A stretch of 64,000 nucleotides of DNA, taken from NCBI GenBank assembly GCA_963682175.1, contig OY821779.1, forward strand, positions 1,190,501 through 1,254,500, given 5' to 3'. Below the pieces are notes generated by a model, which saw nothing but the letters and a program-made list of their open reading frames with translations, had not been told where the DNA came from and did no database searches. How positions within the stretch are numbered: the first letter of the stretch is position 1; each line of letters starts with the position of its first letter. Made by a program: the position numbers and the translations under genes. This document shows, one piece after another, positions 13,175 to 23,774 of this stretch. The stretch comes from Triglochin maritima (taxonomy: Eukaryota; Streptophyta; Magnoliopsida; Alismatales; Juncaginaceae).

Positions 13175-13498
13175 TCAGTTGTGCTGCCCAGGCGCTCCTG
13201 GATTAATGATTGGCCTGTGTGGCCTTCTGAATGTCAAAACACTTCCCGTACTCGCGCCATCCTGAATTTATAAAGCAGAAAAAAAAAAAAAGTAACATGC
13301 TAGCGATGTGAGAAGATGTGATTTGCATTAACAACTACTAAACAAACAAGACTATGTTTTCAACAAACTTACATCAATCTTAACATCATTCCTAGCAGGT
13401 TCTTCCACCTTAGAGTCTTTCGGAGCTTTGGAATTAAGGCCCAAGAAACGCATCAGAAGACTCACCACAGACTTCAAACGGATTGCCATCTTCTCCAT
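13175..13498 (-). CDS. PROPEP-like precursor of a plant elicitor peptide (copy A)
   Basis: Two exons on the minus strand: 13373-13498 (42 codons) and 13175-13261 (28 codons plus stop), with a GT-AG intron at phase 0, giving 70 residues. The N-terminal exon has a basic amphipathic stretch ending LLMRFLGL, then a K/E/P-rich linker. The last exon ends FRRPHRPIINPGAPGQHN. PROPEPs are short cytosolic precursors whose C-terminal Pep is released by metacaspase on damage and perceived by PEPR receptor kinases; Arabidopsis Pep1 ends SSGRPGQHN, so six of the last eight residues agree. A TATA box lies 68 nt before the start codon. ATG 13498 is chosen because it is first; an in-frame ATG follows at 13489. 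The retrotransposon has cut off the 3' UTR 9 nt after the stop. An alternative class with C-terminal HN (CLE, RGF) fits less well. Confidence 0.75.
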
Positions 13499-13565
13499 CT
13501 CTTCTCACACTTCTCAGATACTGGTTGACACAGAACAAGTGAAGAAAGATGTTCTATTTGGTAGG

Positions 13566-13574
13566 TATATATAG
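13566..13574 (-). promoter_or_regulatory. TATA box of PROPEP-like gene A
   Basis: CTATATATA on the minus strand, ending 68 nt upstream of the chosen ATG, is a plausible core promoter and supports the gene model's strand and start. Confidence 0.55.
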
Positions 13575-14088
13575 AGTAGAGGTTGCAACCAGAATGGAAA
13601 CATGCAATAGTTGCAAACTAGGAATTAGGAAATTGTAATAGTTGCAAACAAGGAATTAGGAAATTATCAATCAAGTTTACAACCAGCTAGACTTTTAATA
13701 GCTAATCGCATAGTGCAAGAGTTTCCAAAATTGTATGAGCTTCCATATTATTAGTTAATAGTTACGTGGCACTCACATCCTGCCTGTCAATTTTACCGCC
13801 TAATGCCTATCATTACCAAAACGGAAATCCTTTCCAATTCGATCGTAGGATCTGTTAAGTATAAAACTTGCTTAGAAAATTTATCTGCTTTTACTGGCCA
13901 ACTAATTATGCAAATCTCAACGGTTATTCTTCACAAGACAATTTTTCCTACCCTTCTTGAATATTATTCTGATTTCTGAACGTGAGGATATTAAGTTATC
14001 AACACAATGTCACAGACAAATGTAAATTTACATAACAAAGAATGTAACATTGTTTTTAAGAATGTTGGATTAGTCCACAAATACGTGT
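13575..14088. other. Intergenic, upstream of PROPEP-like gene A
   Basis: AT-rich DNA holding the rest of the promoter of gene A and the 3' flank of the FAD oxidoreductase. A short duplicated wording (GGAATTAGGAAATT) occurs at about 13620 and 13651. Nothing else is recognised. Confidence 0.5.
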
Positions 14089-15456
14089 CTAAGTTTGACT
14101 AATCAAAGCCTCTGCAGCTCTCCTTCCAGAAACCAACGCCCCATCAAACGTAGCAGAGCTCCAATGATCTCCACACACATACACTCCCTTCTGGACCGTC
14201 GGATCCCTCACCAGACACGTAGGCGGAGCCTGATCCGGCTGAGCAAACCCGACCCGATAAGTCCGAATATGCTCCCACAACCCCACCTCATCCCCAAACC
14301 AACCCTTGAGCTCTCGGACAACCTCAGCCGTCAGATCCTCATCCGACGTCCCCTCGCACGTCCCCACCGTCGAGACGGACACCAAAACCTTTCCTTCCGG
14401 CCCATACGAAGGCGCCACGTTGGTGGCAAAGAACATATTATTAACCAAACCTTCGCCCGACCCGTTTAGTATCAGAATCGGATCCTCAATCGGAGCCTTG
14501 TCAGCGGAAAAATACAAACAGGCGGTGCCCCGACCCGGTTTGGGGATTTCCGGATACGACAACAACACGGGTACGAGCCTCCTGGCCTCGGGTTGCTCCA
14601 CCGCTACGATCACCCCCCGGTCATAGTAGATATTCTCACCGCCTTCGAGAACAACCGATTTGGATTCCAGATCGATGGAATCCACCTTGCAGTTGAGACG
14701 AACCGATCGAGGCGGTAACTTCCCAGCGAGTTGCATCGGAATCGCGGCGATTCCGCCGGAGGGAAGGGTGTTGTCGCCGAGAGCGAGGACTTTGAAGACG
14801 AAGTCGAAGAGACGAGAGGTGGTGACGAGATCCCGGTCGAAGAAGATCCCACCGAAGAACGGTCTAAAGAACCGGTCGACGATCGAACCGGTGAAGCCGT
14901 CCCGGTTGAGCCGGTCGATGATGGTGGTTTCGTTGGCGGTTAGGATATCGTAATCGGGTTTGAGAGCGGCGCGGATCCGGGCGAGGCCGATTCGGATCTT
15001 ATCAGGGATGGTTCCTATGGGGTTGGAGAGAGAGAGGAGGCCGTGGATAGGGCGACGGAAGGGGTCGGCGACGCGGTGGAAGGAGTTGCCGAGGTAGATT
15101 AGGGCTCCGGGGTAGAAGGTGTTGAGGTCAAGGGCTTCGTAGTCGAGGAGGCGTTGGGTTTCGGGGTAGGCGGTGAGGAAGATCTGGAAGCCGCGGTCGA
15201 GGAGGAAGCCGCCGTGGAGGTCGGTGCGGACGCGGCCTCCAACGGCGTCCGAGGATTCGAGGAGTTGGAAGGGGATATTGGCGGAGTGGAGGTGGGTGGC
15301 GGCTGCGAGGCCGGACAGGCCACCTCCGATTACGACGGCGGCGGCGCGGGGAGGTTGGGTGGAAGATGGAGTGGAGGACGCTCGGGGTTGGAAGGAGTTG
15401 GAGTGGAAAGACGAATGAGTGGGGGTTGGGAATGGGAGGGATAAGAGTAGAGGCAT
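14089..15456 (-). CDS. FAD-dependent oxidoreductase (amine oxidase/phytoene-desaturase fold), probably plastidial
   Basis: Intronless frame of 455 codons. The first roughly 38 residues are rich in Ser, Thr and Pro with few acidic residues, as in chloroplast transit peptides. A dinucleotide-binding motif follows, VVIGGGLSGLAAATHL (about 41-56), then the acidic strand end and GGRVRT (about 65-78). The C-terminal FAD motif is YVCGDHWSSATFDGALVSG (about 427-446). This is the architecture of the flavin amine oxidase/desaturase superfamily (PF01593), and the protein resembles the uncharacterised 15-cis-phytoene-desaturase-like plastid proteins of plants. The substrate cannot be told from sequence. 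It sits between the two PROPEP-like genes on the same strand, with no sign of functional coupling. Upstream of the ATG the frame is not conserved in character, so the first ATG is accepted. Confidence 0.88.
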   Translation of the reverse strand: MPLLLSLPFPTPTHSSFHSNSFQPRASSTPSSTQPPRAAAVVIGGGLSGLAAATHLHSANIPFQLLESSDAVGGRVRTDLHGGFLLDRGFQIFLTAYPETQRLLDYEALDLNTFYPGALIYLGNSFHRVADPFRRPIHGLLSLSNPIGTIPDKIRIGLARIRAALKPDYDILTANETTIIDRLNRDGFTGSIVDRFFRPFFGGIFFDRDLVTTSRLFDFVFKVLALGDNTLPSGGIAAIPMQLAGKLPPRSVRLNCKVDSIDLESKSVVLEGGENIYYDRGVIVAVEQPEARRLVPVLLSYPEIPKPGRGTACLYFSADKAPIEDPILILNGSGEGLVNNMFFATNVAPSYGPEGKVLVSVSTVGTCEGTSDEDLTAEVVRELKGWFGDEVGLWEHIRTYRVGFAQPDQAPPTCLVRDPTVQKGVYVCGDHWSSATFDGALVSGRRAAEALISQT

Positions 15457-16613
15457 TTGGAATCGTCGAGTATTTGGATGGAATTGGAGGGAATGTGCGT
15501 CTTAATAGGCTTATCCATAATCTCGATCATGTTGGATCGTATGGGTCCGGGTGTTTGTATACTTGTTGTGGTGTTTTGAACCTTTGGTATGGGTCCGTTT
15601 GGATAATTTGGTCGAGCGGTGCAGGCATTAGAGGTGTGGGAATTTTTATAATAAAAAATCACACTTCAAAGCAACTTTAAGGCCACAGTTAACGCGACCC
15701 CGTATTTCTCGAACGCTCAGTTTTCTATCTCAATTTTTCTTTTTATCACGTCATACCAATTTACCGATCCTAAAATTTCATCAACCATACTTAGAAACAA
15801 CTTAGACGTTATACATTCTTTCATATCAACGTCATTTGCGGATCAATCCTAAATAAAAAAATATAAACAAATAAAAAACATATTTTCAGAAGAAAAAAAA
15901 CATATAAACAAAACATAAACAAATAGTCCAGGGAGGGAATTTCGAGCGCCTGGTTGGACACCCAAGAGGCCTTATGCATCGAAAGATCCAACGAGCGTGA
16001 GTTTTGTGCGTCACAGTAAGGGGAAAAATGCACTAGAATTTATATCATGAAAGAAGCTGGTTGTCTCTAGCTTCGCATGCACTGCAACCAACAAAAAAAC
16101 AAGCGGTGTCTCAAAGTGAACGTGTTTACCGCTGGTCTGGAGATAATTAGTGCAATCTATGGCAACATAATAAAGAACACATGTCTGTTTTTTGTTAGTA
16201 AGTTTTTATCCAGTTTACTGTGGATATCCACGATTTTGTAAAACTAAAGGGAAATAAGAACCATGGTAATTCCCATCGCCAGTAACAGATAATCAGACAC
16301 AAGGGGGAGAAATACAGAACAACCAAGCAAGCGTGGAGGATTAGAGGATTCATCCATAAGAGAGAAAAAATCCTCCTGTTCAGTAGTGAAACAGTTCATT
16401 CTATCAAGTCTACGAAAAAACAGGCACCGCAGCACCAACCCGACACTGTACGATGTACACCAAAAGATATGCAAACTACATGCTGTATTTTTTGTAATGG
16501 AAAACCTAAAAGAGATGCGAACGACATGCTGTACTTTTTTTGTAATGGCAACATAAACAAATAGTGATCGCCATAATATATAAAACGACCGCCAAACTTG
16601 ACGACCCCTTCAG
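15457..16613. other. Intergenic, with a two-copy 40-bp repeat
   Basis: Contains the promoter region of the FAD oxidoreductase and the 3' flank of the second PROPEP-like gene. At 16462-16500 and 16508-16548 a unit of about 40 bp (core ACATGCTGTA...TTTTGTAATGG) is repeated with several differences. No further gene is recognised. Confidence 0.5.
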
Positions 16614-17125
16614 TCAGTTTAACTGTCCGCCTCTCCCTGGATCGATGGTTGGCCTCTTTGGTCTTCTTGAAGCTCTTGTTGGTAGTCTTGAAGCCAAATT
16701 GGTGTTGCCGATGTCCTCCTGAGAAAATGAACAAAAAGAGAGAGAAAAATAGATGTAAGATGCAAGAGATTCTTAAGAACTCGAGAGACAAAATCAATAA
16801 AATGTTGGGAGGAAAAAACAGAAGCACCGAAATATAACAACAAAATGGTGGAGGAGAATACAGAAGCACTGAAGCACAACAATAAATTACTGGAGAAACA
16901 CTAAAGCATAATAATGAGATGTTGGAAGGGGAAAAAGAAACACTGTAGTATGTAAGCTGATGTTCTTACACCAGTAGCCTTCATCCCGCTCTCAGGCTGC
17001 TCCTTTTTAGGATCTGTAGGAGTTGGAGAACCAAAGCCCAAACAACCCATACAACAGCTCATTACAAGCTCCACCCATTTGCATGGGTGATAGAGAGGCA
17101 GAGACTCTTCCCTGTCTTCTTCCAT
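16614..17125 (-). CDS. PROPEP-like precursor of a plant elicitor peptide (copy B)
   Basis: Two minus-strand exons, 16970-17125 (52 codons) and 16614-16718 (34 codons plus stop), GT-AG, phase 0, 86 residues in all. The N terminus is acidic (MEEDREES), then a short hydrophobic cysteine-rich segment SCCMGCLGFG and a P/K/E linker. As I recall, Arabidopsis PROPEP1 (92 residues) has the same order, including a CLGL segment. The protein ends RRPKRPTIDPGRGGQLN, matching the Pep core G-[RK]-x-G-x-x-N. The last 23 residues follow Arg63; Arabidopsis Pep1 is also 23 residues, released by metacaspase after an Arg. The exon structure and the closing R-R-P-x-R-P-x-I-x-P-G-x-x-G-Q-x-N are shared with copy A 3.4 kb away, so the two are paralogues. 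A start at the downstream MSCCMG codon is possible. Expected role: damage/immune signalling through PEPR-type receptors. Confidence 0.78.
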
Positions 17126-17919
17126 CTCTCCCTTTCTCACCCTACCTCTTACTTCCTCTCTGTAAGGTGTAAGCAACTCAATATTTTCATTCCTATGTTA
17201 GTATGTTACTAATTAGGTGTCATCAATGTGGCTGAGAAATTATCTGAATGCCCTTGTCAGGTAGATTAAATTTCTTTGATATGTGAGAGGATTTGCTTCT
17301 TGAGTTGAGGGTGGTATGGGAATTCGATACACGGCAGTAAATGAGAAAAAAAGAAAGCCACCTACCTCAGCCCGAATGAGAGGGAAACATTAATTAAGAG
17401 ACAATACTCTGGGAAGCACCACCAACTCCACTAAAGTGAGATATTCTTAGGGTTTGATGATGCTGGTATTGTTTGCTACCCGTTGGCATTAAATTGGACG
17501 TGTTGTAACAGAGAATCCAGAAAGCACACCTGGCATTGCAGCTGAAGATGTTGAGCTTTTTTAATACAAAAGGAAAGGAGATTAGCTCAACTGCCGCCTG
17601 AAGTTTGCCTCCTGTTCCATGATTCCTATCAATAGTTCAATACAAGTGAAAGGGGTTCCTTCCAGTTCAAATATCTCTACTTTTTAATATTGTCATGAAG
17701 GGTTCGTTTTAGCAGATTTTAGCAGTCATCAGCCCATCTCAGATCTACTAATATAACTACATCTGATGAGGAAACACTAATACTTTAGTGGAATACTAAG
17801 ATTGGCATTATCCATTCAACCTTAGTACAAGTGACTTATAGGCTTCACTACAGTTTACAGCCTTGCTGATGAAGGAACACTGATTAACCCCTTTGCATCT
17901 CATATCCTTTCTATTGCAG
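17126..17919. other. Intergenic, no confident gene
   Basis: Promoter side of PROPEP-like gene B and AT-rich DNA. A short frame near 17505-17570 looks protein-like but cannot be connected to other exons. Confidence 0.4.
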
Positions 17920-18217
17920 GAAAATAACAGAAACAAGGGCGAAAACCGGAACAAACAATACAAATAAATATTTGCAACGTGAGCCGGATTTGGCCTGGAT
18001 TATTCTGAAGTTATGGGATGCCCTACACAGTAAGATTTTACACATATTAAGACGGGGCAACTCAAATTCAGAGAGCACAATTGACCTCAAAGTTGTTCAT
18101 GAGAGCATTATTGTTCTTCCTTCTCAAACAAACTTTGTGGCAAGGAAAACACTTCTTCTTGATTCAGAGGTTCTGTTTCGTCATCAGCTGCTTTCTGGAT
18201 TCATGAAAAGAAGATAA
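17920..18217 (+). CDS. Possible terminal exon of an unrecognised gene
   Basis: After a good acceptor (CTATTGCAG, 17911-17919) an open frame of about 98 codons begins KITETRAKTG, continues through QREPDLAWIILKLWDAL, and ends LLSGFMKRR with a stop at 18215-18217. Composition looks protein-like, with an amphipathic helix in the middle. I do not recognise the family. Short open pieces about 350 bp upstream (around 17505-17570, ending EDVELF) could belong to the same gene, but I found no consistent splice chain. It could equally be a gene remnant. Confidence 0.3.
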
Positions 18218-19164
18218 TAAGTTATTCTCAATCTGGTTTCTTAGGGGGGGGGAAATGTTCTGACATTGTTACTACGCAACTTTGTATAAAAGTTGTGAAT
18301 AGGCTGCAACGACTGTTGGTCTGCCCATATATGTTAGATTACAGCCAAATAAATTTCACATAAAATAAGCAAGTACTTCAATTTTAACTTCCATTAGCCC
18401 AACTCAATTTCCATTATATTTGTCTTCTCCTATGCAACACAAACGCAAACAATAATGGACATGAAAAGAGGACATTAGAGGAAATAAACTGGTCCTTCAA
18501 AACAGTCCAGAAAAAAAGCACACACATCCGTAAGCACGTGACGAGGTTATAGAATGGAAAGGGAGAAGAAAGGGAAATGTAGAACAGATGGACAGGTATT
18601 TTACATCTAATGTGCCTATAAGTGTATCTTATAATTTATAAGAGAGGGAAAAAATCTCCCAATAACTTTTGTGCTTCACAGATTTGTGAACAGCACTTAT
18701 CATCTAATGTGCCCACAATGATTTCAGCTTTGTTGTGAAATAAATCTGAATACTGTTAAATTCCTATAACTGATGGAAAACATGAAAACTATATCATGAC
18801 CGCAAACAACTTAAAATAAATCACCACAACTTGAAAATTATTTTTTACCATTCAGATATTTGTAATTGCAAAATTGGAACAAGAAATAATAAGAAAAACA
18901 GTGAACTGTGTTCGTCAAACGAAAACTACCAATAGTTAGAATAATAATGAGGTTGCCTTTGGACTTGTCATATAGCAAACAAAAAATTGTATGAATAATT
19001 GCATCAAGCCACATGAAACACAACGGCACATACTCTTATGTAGGAAGATAAAGAGACATAATGAGAAGTAATTGTTGATGGTATATCAGCACAAATCATA
19101 CCACAAGCTCAATACTTTCTCAAAAAATAAAGATCATAAGCTCAGTATGGAATTCTGAAGTTAC

Positions 19165-20348
19165 CAGCATGTCTAAGTTGAAGAAGCGGTCTAGTAACTG
19201 CAAGATCTCATCTGCTGGGAAGTGTCTATTGAAGCTGTAAACATTATGTCGCTGTTCAGAATGGTCAAAATCAAATGGAAGAATGCCCTGAACATGTCAA
19301 ATGAGCATGTAATGTAAAAAACATCAAATACCTTTTTTGTAGATATTCCATCAGCCCAAAAATAACAAAGTGTCGATGCACACCTACCATCAGAGGCACA
19401 CGATTAAGATAAAACATCCCTAATGACCCACTGGCCACTGCAGAGTGATACTAAGCAGAACTAAAGAACTGCAGGGAACAATTCAAGCATGCACAAGTAA
19501 TAAAGATATGGAAAACAACCTGACTTTCGATACGTTTTAAAGTTCAGTTTGTTTAAAGTTTAAATATAAATAACCAATCAAAAAAACCAACATGATCACA
19601 GGCTACGTGACAAACTAACCGATAAAAAAAAGACAAATTAATATGCTCCTACGAAATACGAATAGCGTGTAATTGAGAATTCAAAAAGGAATCAGGAATC
19701 ATATCGAATCACAAGCACCTCAGGCCTCAATATGATGACCTCTTACGCTACGCATTAAGTTTATAACATCAAAAAATTGTGAATCTTTACAAGAGCTTTT
19801 AACATTTCACTAATGTGCTTTGAAACCTACTTCAATATCTCCTCAAATTTACCTAAAGCATAACATGATCCATTGTCAAAACAGTATGATATTCTAAACC
19901 AATACTACACTAGAAGCATCACATGCCCAACTCAAAGTACACGAGCAAATATAATCCATTTGTTCCAATTCAAAGTAAATTTTCAAGTACATTACATCCC
20001 GAAGATACCTTAACCAATGCTAAAAGACCAAACACAGCCGAAAATAATCACCTTGCAATTTGAAAGGGGGATAAATCTCAAGAGCTTCCAACACTCTAAG
20101 CTCCAACTCAACCTGCGAGTGCTCCTCCGGGTTTGACTAACACCACACGAAACCACCGAAATCAGAGAAACAGAACTCATAGCAGAGATTCGCGTTGGGA
20201 GAACAACAACAACCACCACCACCACCACCTTGGGAAGGGAAGAGGCGGAGGACGGCGGAGGACGCTGCTCGTGGGAGTGCTCGGAGAACCCATCCTGGTC
20301 TTGCTCGTCGTCGTCTTCCGCCACCTCCTTCTCTTCCTCCTCCTCCAT
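19165..20348 (-). CDS. EAF7/MRGBP-like (CT20 family) NuA4 chromatin subunit, 3' end unresolved
   Basis: Minus-strand exons: 20229-20348 (40 codons), 20052-20136, a 32-nt microexon 19388-19419 and 19165-19287. All junctions are GT-AG, and the phases 0, 1, 0 keep one frame open throughout. The first exon is acidic (MEEEEEKEVAEDDDE). The second contains VELELRVLEALEIYPPFKLQ and the fourth FNRHFPADEILQLLDRFFNL; these are the two blocks I associate with the plant EAF7/MRGBP domain, a subunit of the NuA4 histone acetyltransferase that contacts MRG proteins. The family usually continues with an acidic tail beginning near KPDDEE. I found no such exon between 17200 and 19160; if the last exon reads through its donor it stops about 14 codons later. 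The gene is therefore either truncated or ends differently. The microexon is supported only by phase and splice sites. Confidence 0.62.
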
Positions 20349-20560
20349 CTTCCTCTTCTTCGGATTCTTCTTCTTCTCCAGGATTAGGGCTTGGATTCGA
20401 CCGAAAAACTAATTCGTTTAAGACTGGATTTGGATTCTACTGTTGGAATCGCTTCGTCTGTCGTATGTTTTGTAGTCGATTGGAGAGTCGAAAGTATGAA
20501 CAAAAATAGTTTTTCTTTTCTTTTCTTTTCTTTTCTTTTCTGATCATTAATTACCCAGCA
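20349..20560. other. Upstream region of EAF7-like gene, TTTTC microsatellite
   Basis: 5' UTR and promoter side of the minus-strand gene, with a run of TTTTC units at about 20512-20541, ending at the left target duplication of the Mutator-like element. Confidence 0.6.
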
Positions 20561-20854
20561 TTTCAAATAGGAAAATGTTTGTTGAACGCTCGCGTCACGG
20601 ACGCTGCTAACCCAGTCAGCACACTCGCTGATGTGGGCAACCCAGTCAGCAGACGCGGCTGAGTGCGCACTCAGCCCAGAAACATTTTTCTTTTCTTTGT
20701 TTAGTTTATTCCTCGTTTCGTACAAATTTCTCAATTCCTCATTAATGCGTCTCAAATCACTCACTTCATTTTGACGCTCCTACACAGACTGAAGACTAGT
20801 TACTCAACATCCGTCCTCCTATTTTTATCCCTTCTGTTTATTAATAAATTCATT

Positions 20855-20980
20855 TTTTTCCGGACACACACATCAGTCATTTTCTTTAGTTTCTGGACTA
20901 GCGCATAACTTATTCCGGACACAGTTACTATTTATTCCGGACAGTTAGAACTCTTATTCCGGACAGACGTACTACTTACT
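20855..20980. repeat. Left short array of TTATTCCGGACA motifs
   Basis: Four TTCCGGACA copies (three as full TTATTCCGGACA) lie in the segment upstream of the transposase gene. They are the same word as in the large arrays further right and lie in the same orientation as the 27-28 kb array. Confidence 0.85.
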
Positions 20981-21175
20981 GTTGATATTTTTTGCTGTTG
21001 TTTTATTTTCCCGATGCGTCCACCATCGCATTTAATGCTTTTCAAATCAGCACGTCCTCCGTCTTCTTTCTTATTCTTTGGCGCTTCACGGAGATACGAA
21101 TATGAGTGTCTTGGTTATTCCGATCCTACGAACCATTCCTTCTTCTCTCCTTCCTCCATTGTGTGTTGTACTGTA

Positions 21176-23567
21176 ATGGCACTCGTAAATGTGTCCTCAC
21201 AGCCGGCTCATGCCTCCAACGTCCCTCAAGTGATGATGAATTTTCCTTCATTCGAAGAAGCCAAAACATTTTACGTTTCATACGCCGATTCCTGTTGTTT
21301 TGGTGTGAAGATAAGGCAATCTCATTACGATCATGGTGTTGTAATACGGGTCACTCTTACTTGCTCAAAGGAGGGTAATGCTCCCGGAAACCAAGGTGAA
21401 GGTAGACCGAAACATAGGTTATCCGGTAGGGTCGAATGCACTGCTCGGATTAGGGTCTCCGGTAATCCATCCAGAGGCTACGTAATTAACTATGTAGATC
21501 TCGAACATAACCACGCCATGCTGTCGGAAGACCAGATGCGCTTCCTCCGACATAAACGATCCGTCCCGGAGTCCGCCAGAGCACGCATTTCGTGCAATGA
21601 TGCTGCCGGTATATCTGCCGCCAAGACCATGCAATCTTTTGTGGTCGAAGCTGGAGGTTATTTATTCTCCACTTAACCTGGTTGAAGTTACGCATTTAGC
21701 TTTGTCATAAAAATTATGTTTCGCAGGAATGTTGTGAACGAGGTTAGAAACCTCAAAATGGGACCAGGAGATGCGCAAGCTATCCAAGATTATTTCATCA
21801 GGATGCAGAAGAATGATTCCCGCTTCTTTTACGTAATGGATATGGACGACGAAGGCAGACTACGAAATGTGTTCTGGGCCGACAGTCGTTCTCGAGCTGC
21901 TTACTCTTACTTTGGAGATGCAATATGTTTCGACACAACATACATAACAAACAAGTATGACATGCCTTTTGCCCCATTTGTGGGGGTAAATCACCACTAC
22001 CAGTCCGTCCTACTCGGTTGCGCACTCCTCTCTTCCGAGACGACACAAAATTACATTTGGTTGTTCCAAACATGGTTGACGTGCATGAACGGTACGTGTT
22101 TTATTTTGTCCGGCTTTGTCCGTTTTACGTTATGTGCCTGTCCGGTTACCCTTTACGTTTGTCCGGTTTACGTCTTTTGCTCGTCCGGTTTATCCCTTAC
22201 GTCTGTCCGGTTTACGTTTTTTGCTCGTCCGGTTTATCCCTTACGTCTGTCCGGTTTACGTTTTTTGCTCGTCCGGTTTACCCTTGACGTCTGTCCGGTT
22301 TACGTTATTTCTGTCCGGATTAACATGTGTTTTTATCTTGATCGCGTTGTGTGCAGATACAAGCCCCCCGACGATCATAACAGACCAATGTGGCGCCATA
22401 GCTGCGGCTGTGAGGACTGTGTTCCCTAAAACGCGGCACAGATTTTGTATATGGCACATAATGAATAAGGCCCCTGTGAAGCTGCCCACGAAGTACCGGG
22501 AGCATACGTTGTTTGACCTCAACAACTGTGTATTCGATTCCAAGACTCCGGCAAAATTCGAGCGGAATTGGCAGGGTTTTCTAGATGATTTCGAGTTCCA
22601 CGACAATAATTGGCTCTGATCCATTTATGCAATTCGAGAGCGTTGGGTACCTGCATTTTGGCGGGATTGTTTTTTCGCAGGAATGACATCAACCCAGAGA
22701 AGTGAGGGTATGAACGCCTTCTTCGATAAGTACCTCACATCAAGGACGACACTTAAGCAGTTCGTTCAACAATACGAACTCGCAGTACGCCACAAGTATG
22801 AGAAGGAAGCTCTGTCTGATTTCGATTGTCAGCATAAGGCTCCGCAATTGATTTCGAAATATCCATTCGAGAGGCAATTGGGCTAGTTGTATACGGTGGG
22901 TGTCTTCAAGAAGGTGCAGTTAGAAATTGGGAAGATGATGTACTGCGACATCAAGGATGAGTTCAACGAGGACGACACATTGCACTTCAACGTGACCGAA
23001 CATGTAGTGACACATATCCTCCCATTGTCGAAACGGTTCACAGTGCGAATTAGAGATGAGAAGTGGGTATGCGATTGCAGAATGTTTGATCACGTCGGTA
23101 TCCTATGTTGTCACGTTTATGTTGTTATTGCCCGAATACGTCCAAACGCGTTGCTCCCCGAGTCTTACACCGTCCACCGATGGAGGAAGGATATCCGAAG
23201 GAGCTATGGAGTCAAGTTTCCCCTTCAAAGTGGCATAACGGGGAACGATGCGCTTCGTCGCCACGACGACATAATGGGTCGTGCGGTTTGGATCGCCGAG
23301 GCCGCTTTCGACTCAAACGACAGATATCTTCAGGCGGTAGAGGCACTTGAGTTGCTTAAGGAATGTATGCAACGACCTGATCCTGTGTTCGATGGTACAT
23401 ACGTTCTCAATCCGGATAAGACAAGACGGAAAGGCAGACCGCCGAGCAAACGATGGATTTCTTTGTCTGAGAAAATAATTAAAAGTAGCGTTAAGAAAAT
23501 CATCAGGAATAAGGTTCTACCCCCGTTACACCCTGCAGCACCCAAACCGGGATCACGATTTCGATGA
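21176..23567 (+). pseudogene. FAR1/FHY3-type MULE transposase, decayed
   Basis: Starts at MALVN (an upstream in-frame ATG lies at 21014). Exon 1 (to 21656) carries a FAR1-type WRKY-GCM1 zinc-finger-like DNA-binding domain (FPSFEEAKTFYVSY, then VDLEHNHAML). The next block (21727-22091) begins the MULE transposase domain (FWADSRSRAAYSYFGDAICFDTTY, first catalytic Asp). After an intron, 22357 onward gives IITDQCGAIAAAV and the C-H pattern CIWHI, and at 23060-23130 the SWIM zinc finger CDC...C-H. Breaks: an in-frame TGA at 22618-22620 and TAG at 22884-22886. At the 21656/21727 junction the only AG acceptor does not preserve phase. Near the C terminus an RKGRPPSKR basic motif is present. With these lesions the copy should not encode full transposase. 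Host FRS transcription factors share this domain set, but the target duplication favours a transposon. Confidence 0.88.
22092..22356 (+). repeat. Transposase intron made of GTCCGGTTTACGT repeats
   Basis: The intron (GTACGT...GTGCAG) interrupts the transposase at codon phase 1 and consists largely of tandem units with the core GTCCGGTTTACG followed by TTTTTTGCTC or TCTGTCCGG wording. The same TCCGG core occurs in the other arrays of the element. Confidence 0.8.
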
Positions 23568-23774
23568 CTGGGACATAAATTTGCATTACGAGGGAGTTTC
23601 TCCTTGATTATTGTATTTGTCCTTGGTTGGAATTATTCCTATGTAATTTTGTTGAAAGTCATTGTATGTCTGTCCGTATTATTGCATAAGATTCAACTCT
23701 TTCTTTGCTTGTTCGTTTGTGAATTAATTTCTGATGGCGACAAATATATTTAAGTAATTTTGGTTTGTTGTATG

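Noticed and set aside
13175..13261. CLE or RGF/GLV peptide for the small gene ending in HN
   Set aside because: No signal peptide, and the ending PGAPGQHN with the shared paralogue signature fits the Pep family better than the CLE (PxGPxPxHN) or RGF pattern.
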